Positions 9,401 through 18,400 of a stretch of DNA of 34,438 nt are shown piece after piece; the first letter of the stretch is position 1, and every line of letters starts with the position of its first letter. The notes beneath the pieces were generated by a model. The model made no database searches and was not told where the DNA came from. It saw only the letters and a program-made list of their open reading frames with translations. The stretch is from NCBI GenBank assembly GCA_903908605.1, contig CAIVSQ010000102.1, positions 1 through 34,438 of the forward strand, written 5' to 3'. Position numbers and translations under genes: made by a program. This DNA is from an uncultured Anaerolineae bacterium (lineage in GTDB: Bacteria; Chloroflexota; Anaerolineae; Anaerolineales; Villigracilaceae).

Positions 9401-11108
9401 TGGGTTTGAGCAGGTTGCTCTCTGCGCCCACCATCACCTCGGTGGAGATGACCAGTTCTTCGCGGATCGAGTCGATCGGTGGGTTGGTGACCTGGGCGAA
9501 AAGCTGTTTGAAGTAATTAAAGAGCAGTTTGGGTTTGGTGGAGAGCACGGCGGGGGGGGCGTCATTGCCCATAGCGCCGATCGGCTCAATGCTGTCCTGG
9601 GCCATGGGCGTGATGATCATCTGCACATCTTCGGTGGTGTAGCCGAAGGCCTTCTGGTGGGTGATCAGGCTGGCTGGGTCGGACGTCAGCATGTTTTCGG
9701 GCTTGGGATCGGCAACATCCTGCAGGCGCACCTGGTATTTGTTGAGCCAGTCACGGTAGGGGAATTCGCCGGCGATGCGGTGTTTGAGTTCAGCATCGTC
9801 AATGATGCGGCCTTCGGAGGTATCGACCAGCAGCATGCGGCCGGGTTCGAGGCGGCCTTTGTAGGCCACTTTTTCGGGGGCAATTTCGAGCACGCCCACT
9901 TCGGAGGCCAGGATAAGCTGGTTGTCGGTGGTGACGTAATAACGTGAAGGGCGCAGGCCGTTGCGGTCGAGCATGGCGCCGATCAGGATGCCATCGGTGA
10001 AGCCCATGGCGGCCGGGCCGTCCCAGGGTTCCATCAGGTTGGCGTGAAATTCATAAAAAGCGCGTTTCTCGTCATCCATGGCATCGTGGTGTGACCAGGG
10101 TTCGGGGATCATCATCATCATGACGTGCGGCAGTGAACGGCCGGCCAGCAGCAGGAATTCGAGGCAGTTATCGAACATGGCGGTGTCACTGCCGTCCTGG
10201 CGGATGATTGGCAGGATTTTCTTCATGTCGCTGCCGAATAATTCGGATTCGAACATGCTTTCCTGGGCGCGCAGCCAGTTGATGTTGCCGCGCAGGGTGT
10301 TTATTTCACCATTGTGAATGATATAGCGGTAGGGATGGGCGCGTTCCCAGGTGGGGAAGGTGTTGGTGCTGAAGCGCGAGTGCACCAGCGCCAGCGCGGT
10401 TTCCATATCGGGTTCGGATAGGTCGAGGAAATAGCCTGCGAGCTGGTCAGAAACCAGCATGCCCTTGTAGATGAGGGTTTTGTGTGAAAGGCTGGCGATA
10501 TAAAAATACTCACCGCTTTCATACAGGCCGCCGTAACGGATCTCATTTTCGGCGCGTTTACGGATGACATACAGCTTGCGCTCAAAGGCCATGTCATCCG
10601 GCAGGTCGGGATTGCGGGCTACGAAGATCATGCGCATCTTGGGTTCGGCGCGTTTGGCCATGCTGCCGATGGCGGCGTTGTTGACCTTGACGGTGCGCCA
10701 GCCGAGCACGCGCTGTCCTTCGGAGGCGACGATTTTCTCAAGTTGGATCTCGATTGCGCGGCGGTGGTTGACATCCTGCGGCAGGAAGATCATGCCGACC
10801 CCGTAATAGCCGGGTTCGGGCAGGCTGAAGCCATGCCGTTCTGCTTTGCGCTTGAGGAACTTGTGCGGGACCTGCATCAGGATGCCGGCGCCGTCGCCGG
10901 TATTTACCTCGGACCCGCGCGCGCCGCGATGGGTGAGGTTGTTTAATATGGTCAGGGCTTGCCGGACGATCTGGTTGGATTTGGTGCCATCAATATTGAC
11001 GACCATGCCAACACCGCAAGCATCGTGCTCATAGTGCGGGTTATACAGCCCTTGCTTGGGCGGGGTGCCGGGCAGGTTCATGCCCGCATCGCTGAAAAAG
11101 TTATCCAT
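6474..11108 (-). CDS. gltB: glutamate synthase large (alpha) subunit
   Basis: This 1544-aa enzyme converts glutamine plus 2-oxoglutarate to two glutamates. The N-terminal glutaminase domain has its nucleophile at C31 in HDACGVG, so about 30 residues would be removed as a propeptide. The central and FMN-binding synthase domains include [10 protein letters not shown] and PGEGGQLPG. The [3Fe-4S] ligands appear in [16 protein letters not shown]. The C-terminal GXGXG beta-helix follows (for example [14 protein letters not shown]). The start at 11108 has a strong site, GAAGGAGAAAATAGG. It is the first gene of gltB-gltD-small protein. All expected domains are present and length is typical. Confidence 0.97.
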   Translation of the reverse strand: MDNFFSDAGMNLPGTPPKQGLYNPHYEHDACGVGMVVNIDGTKSNQIVRQALTILNNLTHRGARGSEVNTGDGAGILMQVPHKFLKRKAERHGFSLPEPGYYGVGMIFLPQDVNHRRAIEIQLEKIVASEGQRVLGWRTVKVNNAAIGSMAKRAEPKMRMIFVARNPDLPDDMAFERKLYVIRKRAENEIRYGGLYESGEYFYIASLSHKTLIYKGMLVSDQLAGYFLDLSEPDMETALALVHSRFSTNTFPTWERAHPYRYIIHNGEINTLRGNINWLRAQESMFESELFGSDMKKILPIIRQDGSDTAMFDNCLEFLLLAGRSLPHVMMMMIPEPWSHHDAMDDEKRAFYEFHANLMEPWDGPAAMGFTDGILIGAMLDRNGLRPSRYYVTTDNQLILASEVGVLEIAPEKVAYKGRLEPGRMLLVDTSEGRIIDDAELKHRIAGEFPYRDWLNKYQVRLQDVADPKPENMLTSDPASLITHQKAFGYTTEDVQMIITPMAQDSIEPIGAMGNDAPPAVLSTKPKLLFNYFKQLFAQVTNPPIDSIREELVISTEVMVGAESNLLKPTPQSAHQIRLDFPFLTNQALGKIRHSRIPGFVSTTLPILFKPGAGGQGLEQALEEVFKAADAAIARGFNLLILSDRGIDREHAPIPSLLALSGLHHHLIRKGTRTQIGLILESGEPREVHHFAALISYGATAINPYLVFDTLEGLIEQGQLTNLDYKQAVKNYIKAATKGVVKTISKMGISSVQSYCGAQIFEALGIHQSVIDKYFTWTPSRIGGIDLNIIAREAGMRHADGFPKRPSNDNTLATGGEYKWRQDGEYHQFNPKTIHFLQQAVRTNNFKLFKEYSRLIDEQTTRPGTLRGLLEFKFTAGPVPLEEVESIDSICKRFKTGAMSYGSISKEAHEALAIAMNRIGGKSNTGEGGEDPERYKPMPNGDSKKSAIKQVASARFGVTSEYLVNAEEIQIKMAQGAKPGEGGQLPGRKVYPEIAKVRHSTPGVGLISPPPHHDIYSIEDLAELIYDLKNANQKARINVKLVSEVGVGTIAAGVAKAHADVVLISGYDGGTGASPISSIKHAGLPWELGLAETHQTLVLNNLRDRIVVETDGQLKTGRDVVIAALLGAEEFGFATGPLVSLGCIMMRVCHLDTCPVGVATQNPELRAKFSGDPQHVVNFMHFIAQEMREWMAKLGFRSIDEMVGRSDRLEMNAAITHWKARNLDFSEMLYQMDSDDEGGPRTKTKQDHGLEKSLDNRILLDLCKPALENRQPVRAELPIRNVNRVVGTILGSEITRAYGAQGLPEDTIQLQFKGSAGQSFGAFIPNGLTLLLEGDSNDYVGKGLSGGKIIVYPPNGSTFTPEESVIIGNVAFYGATSGQAYINGKAGERFCVRNSGLHAVVEGVGDHGCEYMTGGRVVVLGATGRNFAAGMSGGIAYVYDEKGLFASHCNTEMVTLQSLLEPDEIAQVKAMIQRHADATRSPLARRILAKWNTCLPRFVRVIPKDYERMLEAFKEVEASGLSGDDAVMAAFELNKNDRTRVSGN

Positions 11109-11582
11109 CCTATTTTCTCCTTCAAAAGCAGCCGTTCACGGCCGCGCTGGTTTTGCTGATTTCCTATCCGCCATTTGTTCTGCGTGCAAGCCGGTAGGTG
11201 AGCGAAAAAGTTCGCCGGCTTCCAGACCGGTGGTGATCTTTTCACTTGACCGAATTGTGTTGAGGTTCGGGTTGGCGCCTGGCGGCAGGTATTAGGGGCT
11301 ATAACACCAAAAAATAAAAAGGGTTTTCACCCAATTTTCCGCAGGTTTTGGAGATCAGGAGTAGACCAGTTTAGACAACCGGTAAAACTGGTATTAAATT
11401 TGCTATTTTATCCGCAAATTGAAAACTGGGTGGGTAATATATGGGTAATTTATGGTAAAACAGGATGCTGATTGGGTAAAATAGTACACCAACCCCTGTT
11501 GTTTTGTGGATTGACAGGCTTCAAGGCCTTGTTTCTGCCTATCCGGGTGGTGATTTTTTAATCTTACATTGGGGATGGTCTT
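11109..11582. other. 474-bp divergent intergenic region, gltB and pullulanase promoters
   Basis: No gene is visible. Towards gltB there is a two-tier stem on plus-strand bases about 11208-11222: AAGCCG pairs with CGGCTT and GCGAA with TTCGC, with an 8-nt bulge. It could be part of the gltB leader RNA. In the middle, two adjacent hairpins occur: ACCAGTTT (11365-11372) with AAACTGGT (11385-11392), and AATTTGC (11397-11403) with GCAAATT (11414-11420). They are followed by a phased direct-repeat array (separate entry). The middle is much more AT-rich than either gene, as expected for regulatory DNA. No known riboswitch was recognised. Confidence 0.55.
11431..11483 (+). promoter_or_regulatory. phased 11-bp direct repeats, candidate operator
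   Basis: TGGGTAATATA (11431-11441) is followed directly by TGGGTAATTTA (11442-11452), then TGGTAAAACA (11453-11462), and 20 bp after the start of that copy by TGGGTAAAATA (11473-11483). Start-to-start distances of 11, 11 and 20 bp keep all copies on one face of the helix. A 7-bp core plus 4-bp AT-rich spacer is the layout used by OmpR/PhoB-type response regulators. A TAAAAT hexamer at 11477-11482 could be the -10 of the pullulanase gene, with the array in place of a -35. The regulator is unknown. Confidence 0.5.
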
Positions 11583-14285
11583 ATGAATGATTTTTCGGAT
11601 GGAAGCACGCAGGCTTCGCGGCCCAACCTTGCCCGGCGCAGGGCACATTGGGTGCGGCGTGATTTGATTCTGTGGGATGTGCAGGGTTCATCCTGGCATT
11701 CATATGCGTTGTTTGCCTCGCCGGTTGCGGGGTTGGAATTACGGGATGGCAGGCTGCAGGGTGGCATTGAGATTCCGCTGGAATTTGATCCGGCCGGACC
11801 GGATGAAGAAATCCGCTTAAAATTTCCACACCTGGCGCATTATTCGGCTTTGCGGCTGCCGGCGGCGGCGCTGGGGCAGGTGGCGGAAGCGCTGCGCTGC
11901 CAACTGGCGATCACCATACGGGATGGCAATGGCTGGTTGATGGATGTGTGCGGGTTGCAAATTCCGGGTGTGATGGATGATTTATACACCTACCCGGGGG
12001 CGCTTGGCCCGGTGGTAGAGCATGGTAAACCGGTCCTGCGGGTGTGGGCACCTAGCGCGCGCTCTGTAATGCTGCGGATGTTCGATAGTGTTCCGGTCAG
12101 CCCGCGTGGGTCGTTGGCGGCGCTGCCGTGCAGTGTGTGCCAGCCGATGCAGTTTGACCAGGCCACCGGTGCCTGGAGCCTGGCGGGGGATTCTTCCTGG
12201 CTGAACCGCTTTTACCTTTATGAAGTTGAAGTGTATGTGCCGCTGACAGGGCGGATTGAAAAGAACCTGGTGACCGACCCGTATTCGATCAGCCTGTCTA
12301 CGAACAGCCGTTTCAGCCAGTTTGTGGATCTGCGCAGCCAGGCGTTGATGCCACCCGGCTGGGACCAGCTGCGCAAGCCAGCCCTGGATGCGCCGGAGGA
12401 TATTGTGCTGTATGAGCTGCATGTCCGCGACTTCAGCGCTTATGACAGTGGGGTGCCGGCCGCCTGGCGGGGAACCTTTAAAGCTTTCTGCGCGCCGGAT
12501 TCGAATGGGTTGAAGCATCTCAAGCGCCTGGCGGAAGCAGGTCTGACGCACATTCACCTGCTGCCAACCTTTGATATTGCAACGATCAACGAAGACAAGA
12601 GCAGCTGGCCGGTGGTGGATGATGCCACTCTGTTAGCCCTGCCGCCCGATTCGGACCAGCAGCAGGCTCTGATTGGCCAGATCGCCGAGCAGGACGGTTT
12701 CAACTGGGGCTATGATCCGTATCATTACACCACGCCTGAGGGTAGTTATTCCACCGATCCGCATGGGTCGCAGCGGGTGCTTGAATTCAGACAGATGGTG
12801 CAGGCGCTCAGCCAGGCCGGGCTGCGCGTGATTATGGATGTGGTTTACAACCATACCAATGCCAGCGGAATGGAAGAAAGATCGGTGCTGGATAAGGTGG
12901 TGCCGGGCTATTATCACCGGCTGGATATGGATGGTAATGTGGAGCAGAGCACCTGTTGTTCCAACACGGCCAGCGAGCACGCCATGATGCGAAAATTGAT
13001 GATTGATTCAATGGTCACCTGGGCGTGCGAGTACAAGGTGGATGGTTTCCGCTTTGACTTGATGGGACATCACATGCTGGCTGATATGAAGGCGGTGCGC
13101 GATAGGCTGGCGGCCCTGACCCTGGAGAAGGACGGGGTGGATGGCAAAAGTATGTATATATATGGCGAGGGTTGGAACTTTGGCGAGGTTGCCTATAATG
13201 CGCGCGGGGTCAATGCCACCCAGCAGAACATTGCCGGTACGGGTATCGGCGCGTTTAACGACCGGCTGCGGGATGCGGTGCGGGGTGGCAGTGCCTTTGG
13301 AAACTTCTTTGAACAAGGTTACGTCACCGGCCTGTATTTTCGTCCCAATCAGGCGGAGTGGCGGGATGCAGAGCAACAGCGGGTGCACTTAAACGAAATC
13401 AGCGATTGGATCCGGGTCACCCTGGCGGGTAACCTGCTGGATTACGAACTGGTGCGTGCCAATGGTGACAAGGTGCCGGCGCGCTGGATTTCTTACGGTG
13501 GTGGTTCGGCGCCTTTTGCGTTGGACCCACAGGAAAATGTGATCTACGTTGCCGCGCATGATAATGAAACGCTGTGGGATATCCTGCAGGTTAAGCTGCC
13601 GGTGGAGTTGGAGCTGGCCGAAAAGGTGCGGTTGAATAACCTGGCGCTTAGCCTGGTGGCTTTTAGCCAGGGTGTGCCGTTTTTCCACGCGGGTGACGAT
13701 ATGCTGCGGTCCAAGTCGCTTGATCGCAATTCGTATAACTCGGGTGATTGGTTCAACCGGTTGGATTGGACCTATGAGACCAATAACTGGGGCGTTGGTT
13801 TGCCTGCCGAGGGGCGTGACCGGTGGGATGTCTTTCGACCGCTGCTGGGTAACCCGGCGCTCAAGCCTGGCAAGGCCGAAATTTCGTTCAGTGCGGCGGT
13901 CTTCCGTGAATTGCTGCGCATTCGCAAGAGCTCGCCGCTTTTCCGCCTGCGCACTGCGGCTGCTGTGCAGCGTTCGGTCTCTTTTCTCAATAGCGGTTAC
14001 CAGCAAATTCCGGGTTTGATTGTGATGAACCTGGTGGATGTGGATAACCTGGACCCGCTTTACCAGGCGATTGTGGTGCTGTTTAACGCGTCGCCGGAGG
14101 TGGTTAATTTCTCGGATGCTTCTTTTGTCAATCTCAAGCTAGAGCTGCATCCTGTGCTGGCTGGTTCGGTGGATGACATTATTCGCCGGGCGGATTTCGA
14201 TACTTCCAAGGGTGAGTTCTGCATCCCTGGGCGCAGTACGGCTGTGTTTGTGCTGCGCAAGAAGGTTCGGGCGAGCCGCAAGTAG
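11583..14285 (+). CDS. pulA: type I pullulanase (alpha-1,6-glucan debranching enzyme)
   Basis: This 900-aa GH13 enzyme cleaves alpha-1,6 branches in glycogen, amylopectin or pullulan fragments. N-terminal beta-sandwich modules (about 25-260) include a CBM48-like segment near VLRVWAPSARSVML. The type I pullulanase motif FNWGYDP is at 373-379. Catalytic regions are D419-VVYNH, DGFRFD with nucleophile D492, YGEGW with acid/base E529, and HDNE with D660. A C-terminal beta domain follows. No signal peptide is visible, so it should act in the cytoplasm on stored or imported glucans. The start at 11583 is preceded by TGGGGATGG. It stands alone on the plus strand, divergent from gltB. A glycogen debranching enzyme (GlgX) is the nearest alternative, but the FNWGYDP motif and the length favour pullulanase. 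Confidence 0.9.
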   Translation: MNDFSDGSTQASRPNLARRRAHWVRRDLILWDVQGSSWHSYALFASPVAGLELRDGRLQGGIEIPLEFDPAGPDEEIRLKFPHLAHYSALRLPAAALGQVAEALRCQLAITIRDGNGWLMDVCGLQIPGVMDDLYTYPGALGPVVEHGKPVLRVWAPSARSVMLRMFDSVPVSPRGSLAALPCSVCQPMQFDQATGAWSLAGDSSWLNRFYLYEVEVYVPLTGRIEKNLVTDPYSISLSTNSRFSQFVDLRSQALMPPGWDQLRKPALDAPEDIVLYELHVRDFSAYDSGVPAAWRGTFKAFCAPDSNGLKHLKRLAEAGLTHIHLLPTFDIATINEDKSSWPVVDDATLLALPPDSDQQQALIGQIAEQDGFNWGYDPYHYTTPEGSYSTDPHGSQRVLEFRQMVQALSQAGLRVIMDVVYNHTNASGMEERSVLDKVVPGYYHRLDMDGNVEQSTCCSNTASEHAMMRKLMIDSMVTWACEYKVDGFRFDLMGHHMLADMKAVRDRLAALTLEKDGVDGKSMYIYGEGWNFGEVAYNARGVNATQQNIAGTGIGAFNDRLRDAVRGGSAFGNFFEQGYVTGLYFRPNQAEWRDAEQQRVHLNEISDWIRVTLAGNLLDYELVRANGDKVPARWISYGGGSAPFALDPQENVIYVAAHDNETLWDILQVKLPVELELAEKVRLNNLALSLVAFSQGVPFFHAGDDMLRSKSLDRNSYNSGDWFNRLDWTYETNNWGVGLPAEGRDRWDVFRPLLGNPALKPGKAEISFSAAVFRELLRIRKSSPLFRLRTAAAVQRSVSFLNSGYQQIPGLIVMNLVDVDNLDPLYQAIVVLFNASPEVVNFSDASFVNLKLELHPVLAGSVDDIIRRADFDTSKGEFCIPGRSTAVFVLRKKVRASRK

Positions 14286-14308
14286 GTGTGCCGGTTGGTT
14301 ATTCACTG

Positions 14309-14344
14309 GACAAAGGGAATGGCGATGGGGCCATTCTCTTTGTC
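14309..14344. terminator. hairpin after the pullulanase gene, terminator-like without T-run
   Basis: Arms of 14 nt (GACAAAGGGAATGG, 14309-14322, and CCATTCTCTTTGTC, 14331-14344) pair with a single G-U wobble around an 8-nt loop. It lies 24 bp after the stop codon. The following bases (GGTTAATGGG) are not T-rich. Confidence 0.45.
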
Positions 14345-14418
14345 GGTTAATGGGCTGGATGGGAAGGGCAAAGCATTACACGGAGATCGCGGAGGAAGGG
14401 CGGATATGCGCGGAGGGG

Positions 14419-14460
14419 TGGACATGTTAAGCCTGGGGGATGCCTGGCTTAACATGTCCA
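14419..14460. repeat. perfect 15-bp inverted repeat
   Basis: TGGACATGTTAAGCC (14419-14433) and GGCTTAACATGTCCA (14446-14460) are exact complements around a 12-nt loop. It may be a bidirectional transcription end, an operator or a dispersed palindrome. No T-run follows on either strand. Confidence 0.7.
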
Positions 14461-14532
14461 TGGTTGCTGGTGGCGCTTGACTATCATTTTGGGTGCGTTT
14501 TTTGCCCAGGATGTGGCGGAGCATGGTGCTTG

Positions 14533-14557
14533 AACAATCCTTTTTTGAAGGATTGTT
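14533..14557. repeat. 10-bp inverted repeat just after the kinase operon end
   Basis: AACAATCCTT (14533-14542) pairs with AAGGATTGTT (14548-14557) around a 5-nt loop. It lies 3 bp beyond the stop codon of the minus-strand REC-HPt segment (14561), so it could help end that transcript, although no U-run follows on that strand. Confidence 0.5.
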
Positions 14558-14560
14558 TTG

Positions 14561-15451
14561 TCAGGCTACCAGGGCAATCGAAGAGATCACAATGGCCAAC
14601 CTCTGTTCCACCTGCATCAGTAGTGATTCGAATAAAGGTTCTTGCCCTTCCGCTATCGCCATTTCCAAATCTTTTGCCACTGTGCGCAATTCATCTGCGC
14701 CAACCGTGCCAGCCAGCCCTTTAAGTGTGTGTGCAAGGCGTCGGGCAATTTCAAGGTCATTGACCTGCAAGGCTGCCCGGATTGCTGTTCCATCGTGGGC
14801 ATGGTCAGCGTGGAACAACAATAACAAACGTCGATACAGTTTTTTGTTGTTGCCCAAGCGAACCAATGCACTGACCATATCGATTGATTCGAGCGTCGCT
14901 GGCAGGTGATCCAGTTCTTCGGGGGTTTCGGGAGAAGGTATCAGAACCGGAATACCCTCTTTTGGGGCACCGGCTGAAGGACTGTTTTTCTCAGGTTCAG
15001 CGTTGTTCTGAAAGGATGGTTGGCCCATCCAACGCGCCAACACGCTGGCAAGCTGGGCTATATCGACCGGTTTGGAAACATAGTCACTCATACCGGCTTG
15101 CAACGCCTTCTGGTTGTCGCCATTCAGGGCGTTCGCGGTCATGGCAATGATTGGGATTTGATTGGGATTTGAGCGCAGTTGATTGACTCGTTCCACTGTG
15201 CTATTCTGCTGAGAAATTAATTCAGCTTCTGGAACTAATCCGCGGATTTGCGCGGTGGCCTGGTAGCCATCCATGCCAGGCATCTGGATGTCCATCAAAA
15301 TGGCATCGTAGACGTTCTGCCTGGCCATCTGAACTGCTTGTTCACCGTCGTCGGCTACTGACACCAGCAAGCCCATTTGTTGCAGGATCTCGGCTGCCAC
15401 CAATTGGTTGATTTCGTTGTCTTCCACCAGCAAGACATGTTTGCCACGCAA
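14561..15451 (-). CDS. REC-HPt C-terminal segment of the hybrid kinase, out of frame with it
   Basis: This 296-aa segment holds a complete receiver domain (residues 4-140: LLVEDNEIN acidic pocket, phospho-acceptor D54 in MDIQMPGMDG, KPVD lysine). A linker follows, then a histidine phosphotransfer domain with H241 in AHTLKGLAG. It is the natural continuation of the upstream kinase. The kinase frame meets it after a -1 shift at an A5 run (plus-strand T run 15477-15481), and the bridging sequence KNISAETLEILRGKHVLLVED reads smoothly. The only local start is a TTG at 15451 with no clear ribosome site, so independent translation seems unlikely. The most probable reading is one gene of about 1760 aa with an indel or sequencing error. 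A real split would leave a separate REC-HPt relay protein. Confidence 0.8.
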   Translation of the reverse strand: MRGKHVLLVEDNEINQLVAAEILQQMGLLVSVADDGEQAVQMARQNVYDAILMDIQMPGMDGYQATAQIRGLVPEAELISQQNSTVERVNQLRSNPNQIPIIAMTANALNGDNQKALQAGMSDYVSKPVDIAQLASVLARWMGQPSFQNNAEPEKNSPSAGAPKEGIPVLIPSPETPEELDHLPATLESIDMVSALVRLGNNKKLYRRLLLLFHADHAHDGTAIRAALQVNDLEIARRLAHTLKGLAGTVGADELRTVAKDLEMAIAEGQEPLFESLLMQVEQRLAIVISSIALVA

Positions 15452-18400
15452 TATTTCCAGCGTTTCGGCGGAGATATTTTTGTGCGCGGGCCGGGAGTGG
15501 GTGTTAGGGATTGATGCCCAAATACCTGCATAACGGCGTCAAACAATTGTGAACGGGTGATGGGTTTTAGCAGGCTGCCATTCAATCCTTCAATGCTGGC
15601 TATTAGGTGTACATCTTCCTGGTTGCCAAGCAGAATAATCGGCGTATTTGCCAGACGTATATCCTGCCTGATACATCTGGCGGCTTCCAACCCATCCAGG
15701 CCACCAGAAAATTTCCAGTCCATTAGCACCAATCTAAAAGGGTCATCCCTGGCTTTTTCCAGCATTAGTAAACCTTCTTCAGCGCACTGGGCAGTAGTTA
15801 CATTGAAAGCGAAGGGATCCAATGCGCTTCGTAGAAATTCCTGCGTGGCAATGTGCTGATCCACCACCAGGACGCGCAAGCCTGTCAGTTCTGGCACAGA
15901 CTGTGTCACGTCGAAGGAACTTGCGCGGTTAATTGTCGTGATGATTTCGGGCTGCTTTTCTAATGCAATGCTGCATGTAAATACAGACCCAACCCCGAAT
16001 TGACTCTCGGCCCAAATATCGCCACCCATCAATTTCACCAACCTTTGGCTGATCGTCAGCCCCAGGCCTGTACCGCCATACTTGCGGCTGATGGAGCTGT
16101 CTGCCTGGCTGAATGGTTGAAACAGGCGGGACATTTGTTCTTCCGTCATTCCAATGCCCGTATCGCGTACTGAAAATTCAAGCACGGCGGAGGTGTTTTG
16201 CGCGGGGTCGTCACGTTGCTCGGCGAGCTTGATCTTGAGGACCACCTCGCCGACCTGGGTAAACTTGATGGCATTGCTTACCAGGTTGAGCAAGATTTGG
16301 CTCAACCGCTGTGGGTCACCGATCAGCAGGCGTGGAACGTTTACTTCGGTGTGGAAAACCAGTTCCAGGTCCTTCCCATGCGCGCGTGCTGCCAGCAAGT
16401 CGGATATACCGCGCAGCACGTCGTCCAGACTGAAATCGACCCGTTCGAGAGTCAATTTTCCGGCTTCGGTTTTTGAGAAATTCAGAATGTCATTGATGGT
16501 TGCCATCAATATTTCGCCAGAGTACTGCAAATGATTCAAGTAATCGCGTTGTTTTTCGCTCAATTCAGTTTGCAGCGCCAGGTAGGTCAGACCCATTACC
16601 CCATTTAATGGGGTACGGATTTCGTGGCTCATGACTGCCAGGAAGTCGCTCTTTGCGCGGTTGGCAGACTCGGCTTGTTCTTTGGCAATTTCCAATTCAG
16701 AAGTGCGTTCTTTGACAAGTTCTTCCAAATGATCGCGGTATTGCATTAATTCTATTTCGGTCTCTTTTTGATCTTCGGTAAGGCTTAACAGTGTCAAACG
16801 GGATCGTTCTGCATCTATCAGCAGGCGTTGTAATTCAATTTGGGCTGAATTGATCTTGTCTTCAGCTTCCTTGCGTTCGGTGATGTCTACAAATGTAATG
16901 GTGGCTGACTGTAATTGCCCTGTGTCATCCCATGTGGGCAAACCGTTCACAAGAACCCAGCGCACCTTTTCCCCTTTGGCCAGGAAGATTCCCAAAATGA
17001 AATTTTGCAAAGATTGATGAGTTGAGATGACCTGGTTGATTGGATATTCAGCCAACGGCATCGCGGTTCCATCCGCACGTAAAAAGGACCATTGTGGGTC
17101 CACGGCTTGCTTTCCGAGCATTTGATCCGGCGTCATGCCCAGCAATTCACAGGCTCGTTTATTAAAGTAGAGGATGGATGTATCTGGGGCATGGGTAACC
17201 ACACCAGAGCTAAGATTATCCAACAATTCAATGAATTTCTTTTCGCTGACGCGCAGCGCTTCTTCCACCTGCTTAAATTCATGAATGTCAGTGCATGTAC
17301 CAAACCACTTGATAATAGTGCCCTTCTCGTTCAGTAAAGGTATGCCACGGATCAGCCACCATGTATAGATGCCATCCGCACGGCGCAGCCGACATTCGAT
17401 TTCATACGTGCTGCCATTTTGGGTGGCATTTTGCCAGGCATCCCATGCACGCTGCTGGTCATCGGGATGGAACGGTTTATTCCAACCATGCCCGTAACTC
17501 TCTTCCAATGATAGCCCGGTATAATCCCCCCAACGTTGATTAAAGTAATCAGTCCAACCATCCGGACGAGTAGTCCAGACGATTTGTGGCATGGACTCAG
17601 CCAAAACATGGAATTCATTTTCGCTTTGTTGCAATGCTTCTTCCGCCGCCTTGCGCACGGTGATATCGGCATGAGAAACTAAAACAGTACCGTCTTTCCC
17701 TTGCAGCGGTACCACCTGCATGGTGAACCAATGCTTTTCACCGTCAGGGCCATGACAGGGATATTCCTGGCTGAAAAAAGTCAAGTCGCCGTGCTGGACT
17801 TTGCGGACACCATCTGACCCCTCTTGTGCCAGCATCGTATCGCCCCAATCTTCGCTGTACTGCACAAAATAATTAGCTCCAACGCCCCATTTGCTTTCAT
17901 TTACTCCGCCGTTTTCAATAGCAAAATTTCGCCACTTCTCGTTGATAGCCAGAATGACTCCATCGGGATCCACCACTGCTATATGGGCATCCACGGAGTT
18001 GAATATCCGCTGGTTGAAGTCGGCTTGCTCTGCCAATTCTTCTTCCGCCCGCTTCCGTTCTGCGATATCCCAGGCGAAATCGGCCAGGGATGTTACCATT
18101 TCGATATCCTGTTGATCATAATTGGTCGGCTTGTTGCCTACGCCAAGTATAGCCACTATCGTCTCTCCGCGCATTACAGGGACGACCAGCTCTCTTATGA
18201 TTGGTGCATGACCCTCTGGCAGCCCCTTGCGGTGTGAAAGTGCTGGATAATCATTGTGAATGACAGGACGTTTTTCGCGAACGGAGTCCACCCATACACC
18301 CGCCTGGCTTATTGGATAATGAGAGCCGGCAGGCTCAGCCTTGCACATATGTTGAATCGTATTGGTGGACCATGCCTGCAGCGCTAGCGTCATTTGGTCT

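Larger units (their letters stand above)
14286..14560. other. intergenic region with three strong hairpins
   Basis: No gene is visible between the converging pullulanase and kinase genes. Three separate inverted repeats lie here (14309-14344, 14419-14460 and 14533-14557), each listed on its own. None has a good T-run, so simple intrinsic termination is not obvious. Confidence 0.6.

Noticed and set aside
9249-9947. A 232-codon plus-strand open frame opposite gltB, and similar long frames opposite the his genes
   Set aside because: They are antisense to well-identified enzymes, have glycine/alanine-rich shadow composition typical of high-GC third positions, and show no recognisable domain.
11300-11325. 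Intrinsic terminator on the minus strand upstream of gltB (GGGT-GAAA-ACCC then T-run)
   Set aside because: The stem is only 4 bp and no gene on that strand ends there; it is more likely AT-rich promoter-proximal sequence, although an attenuator cannot be excluded.
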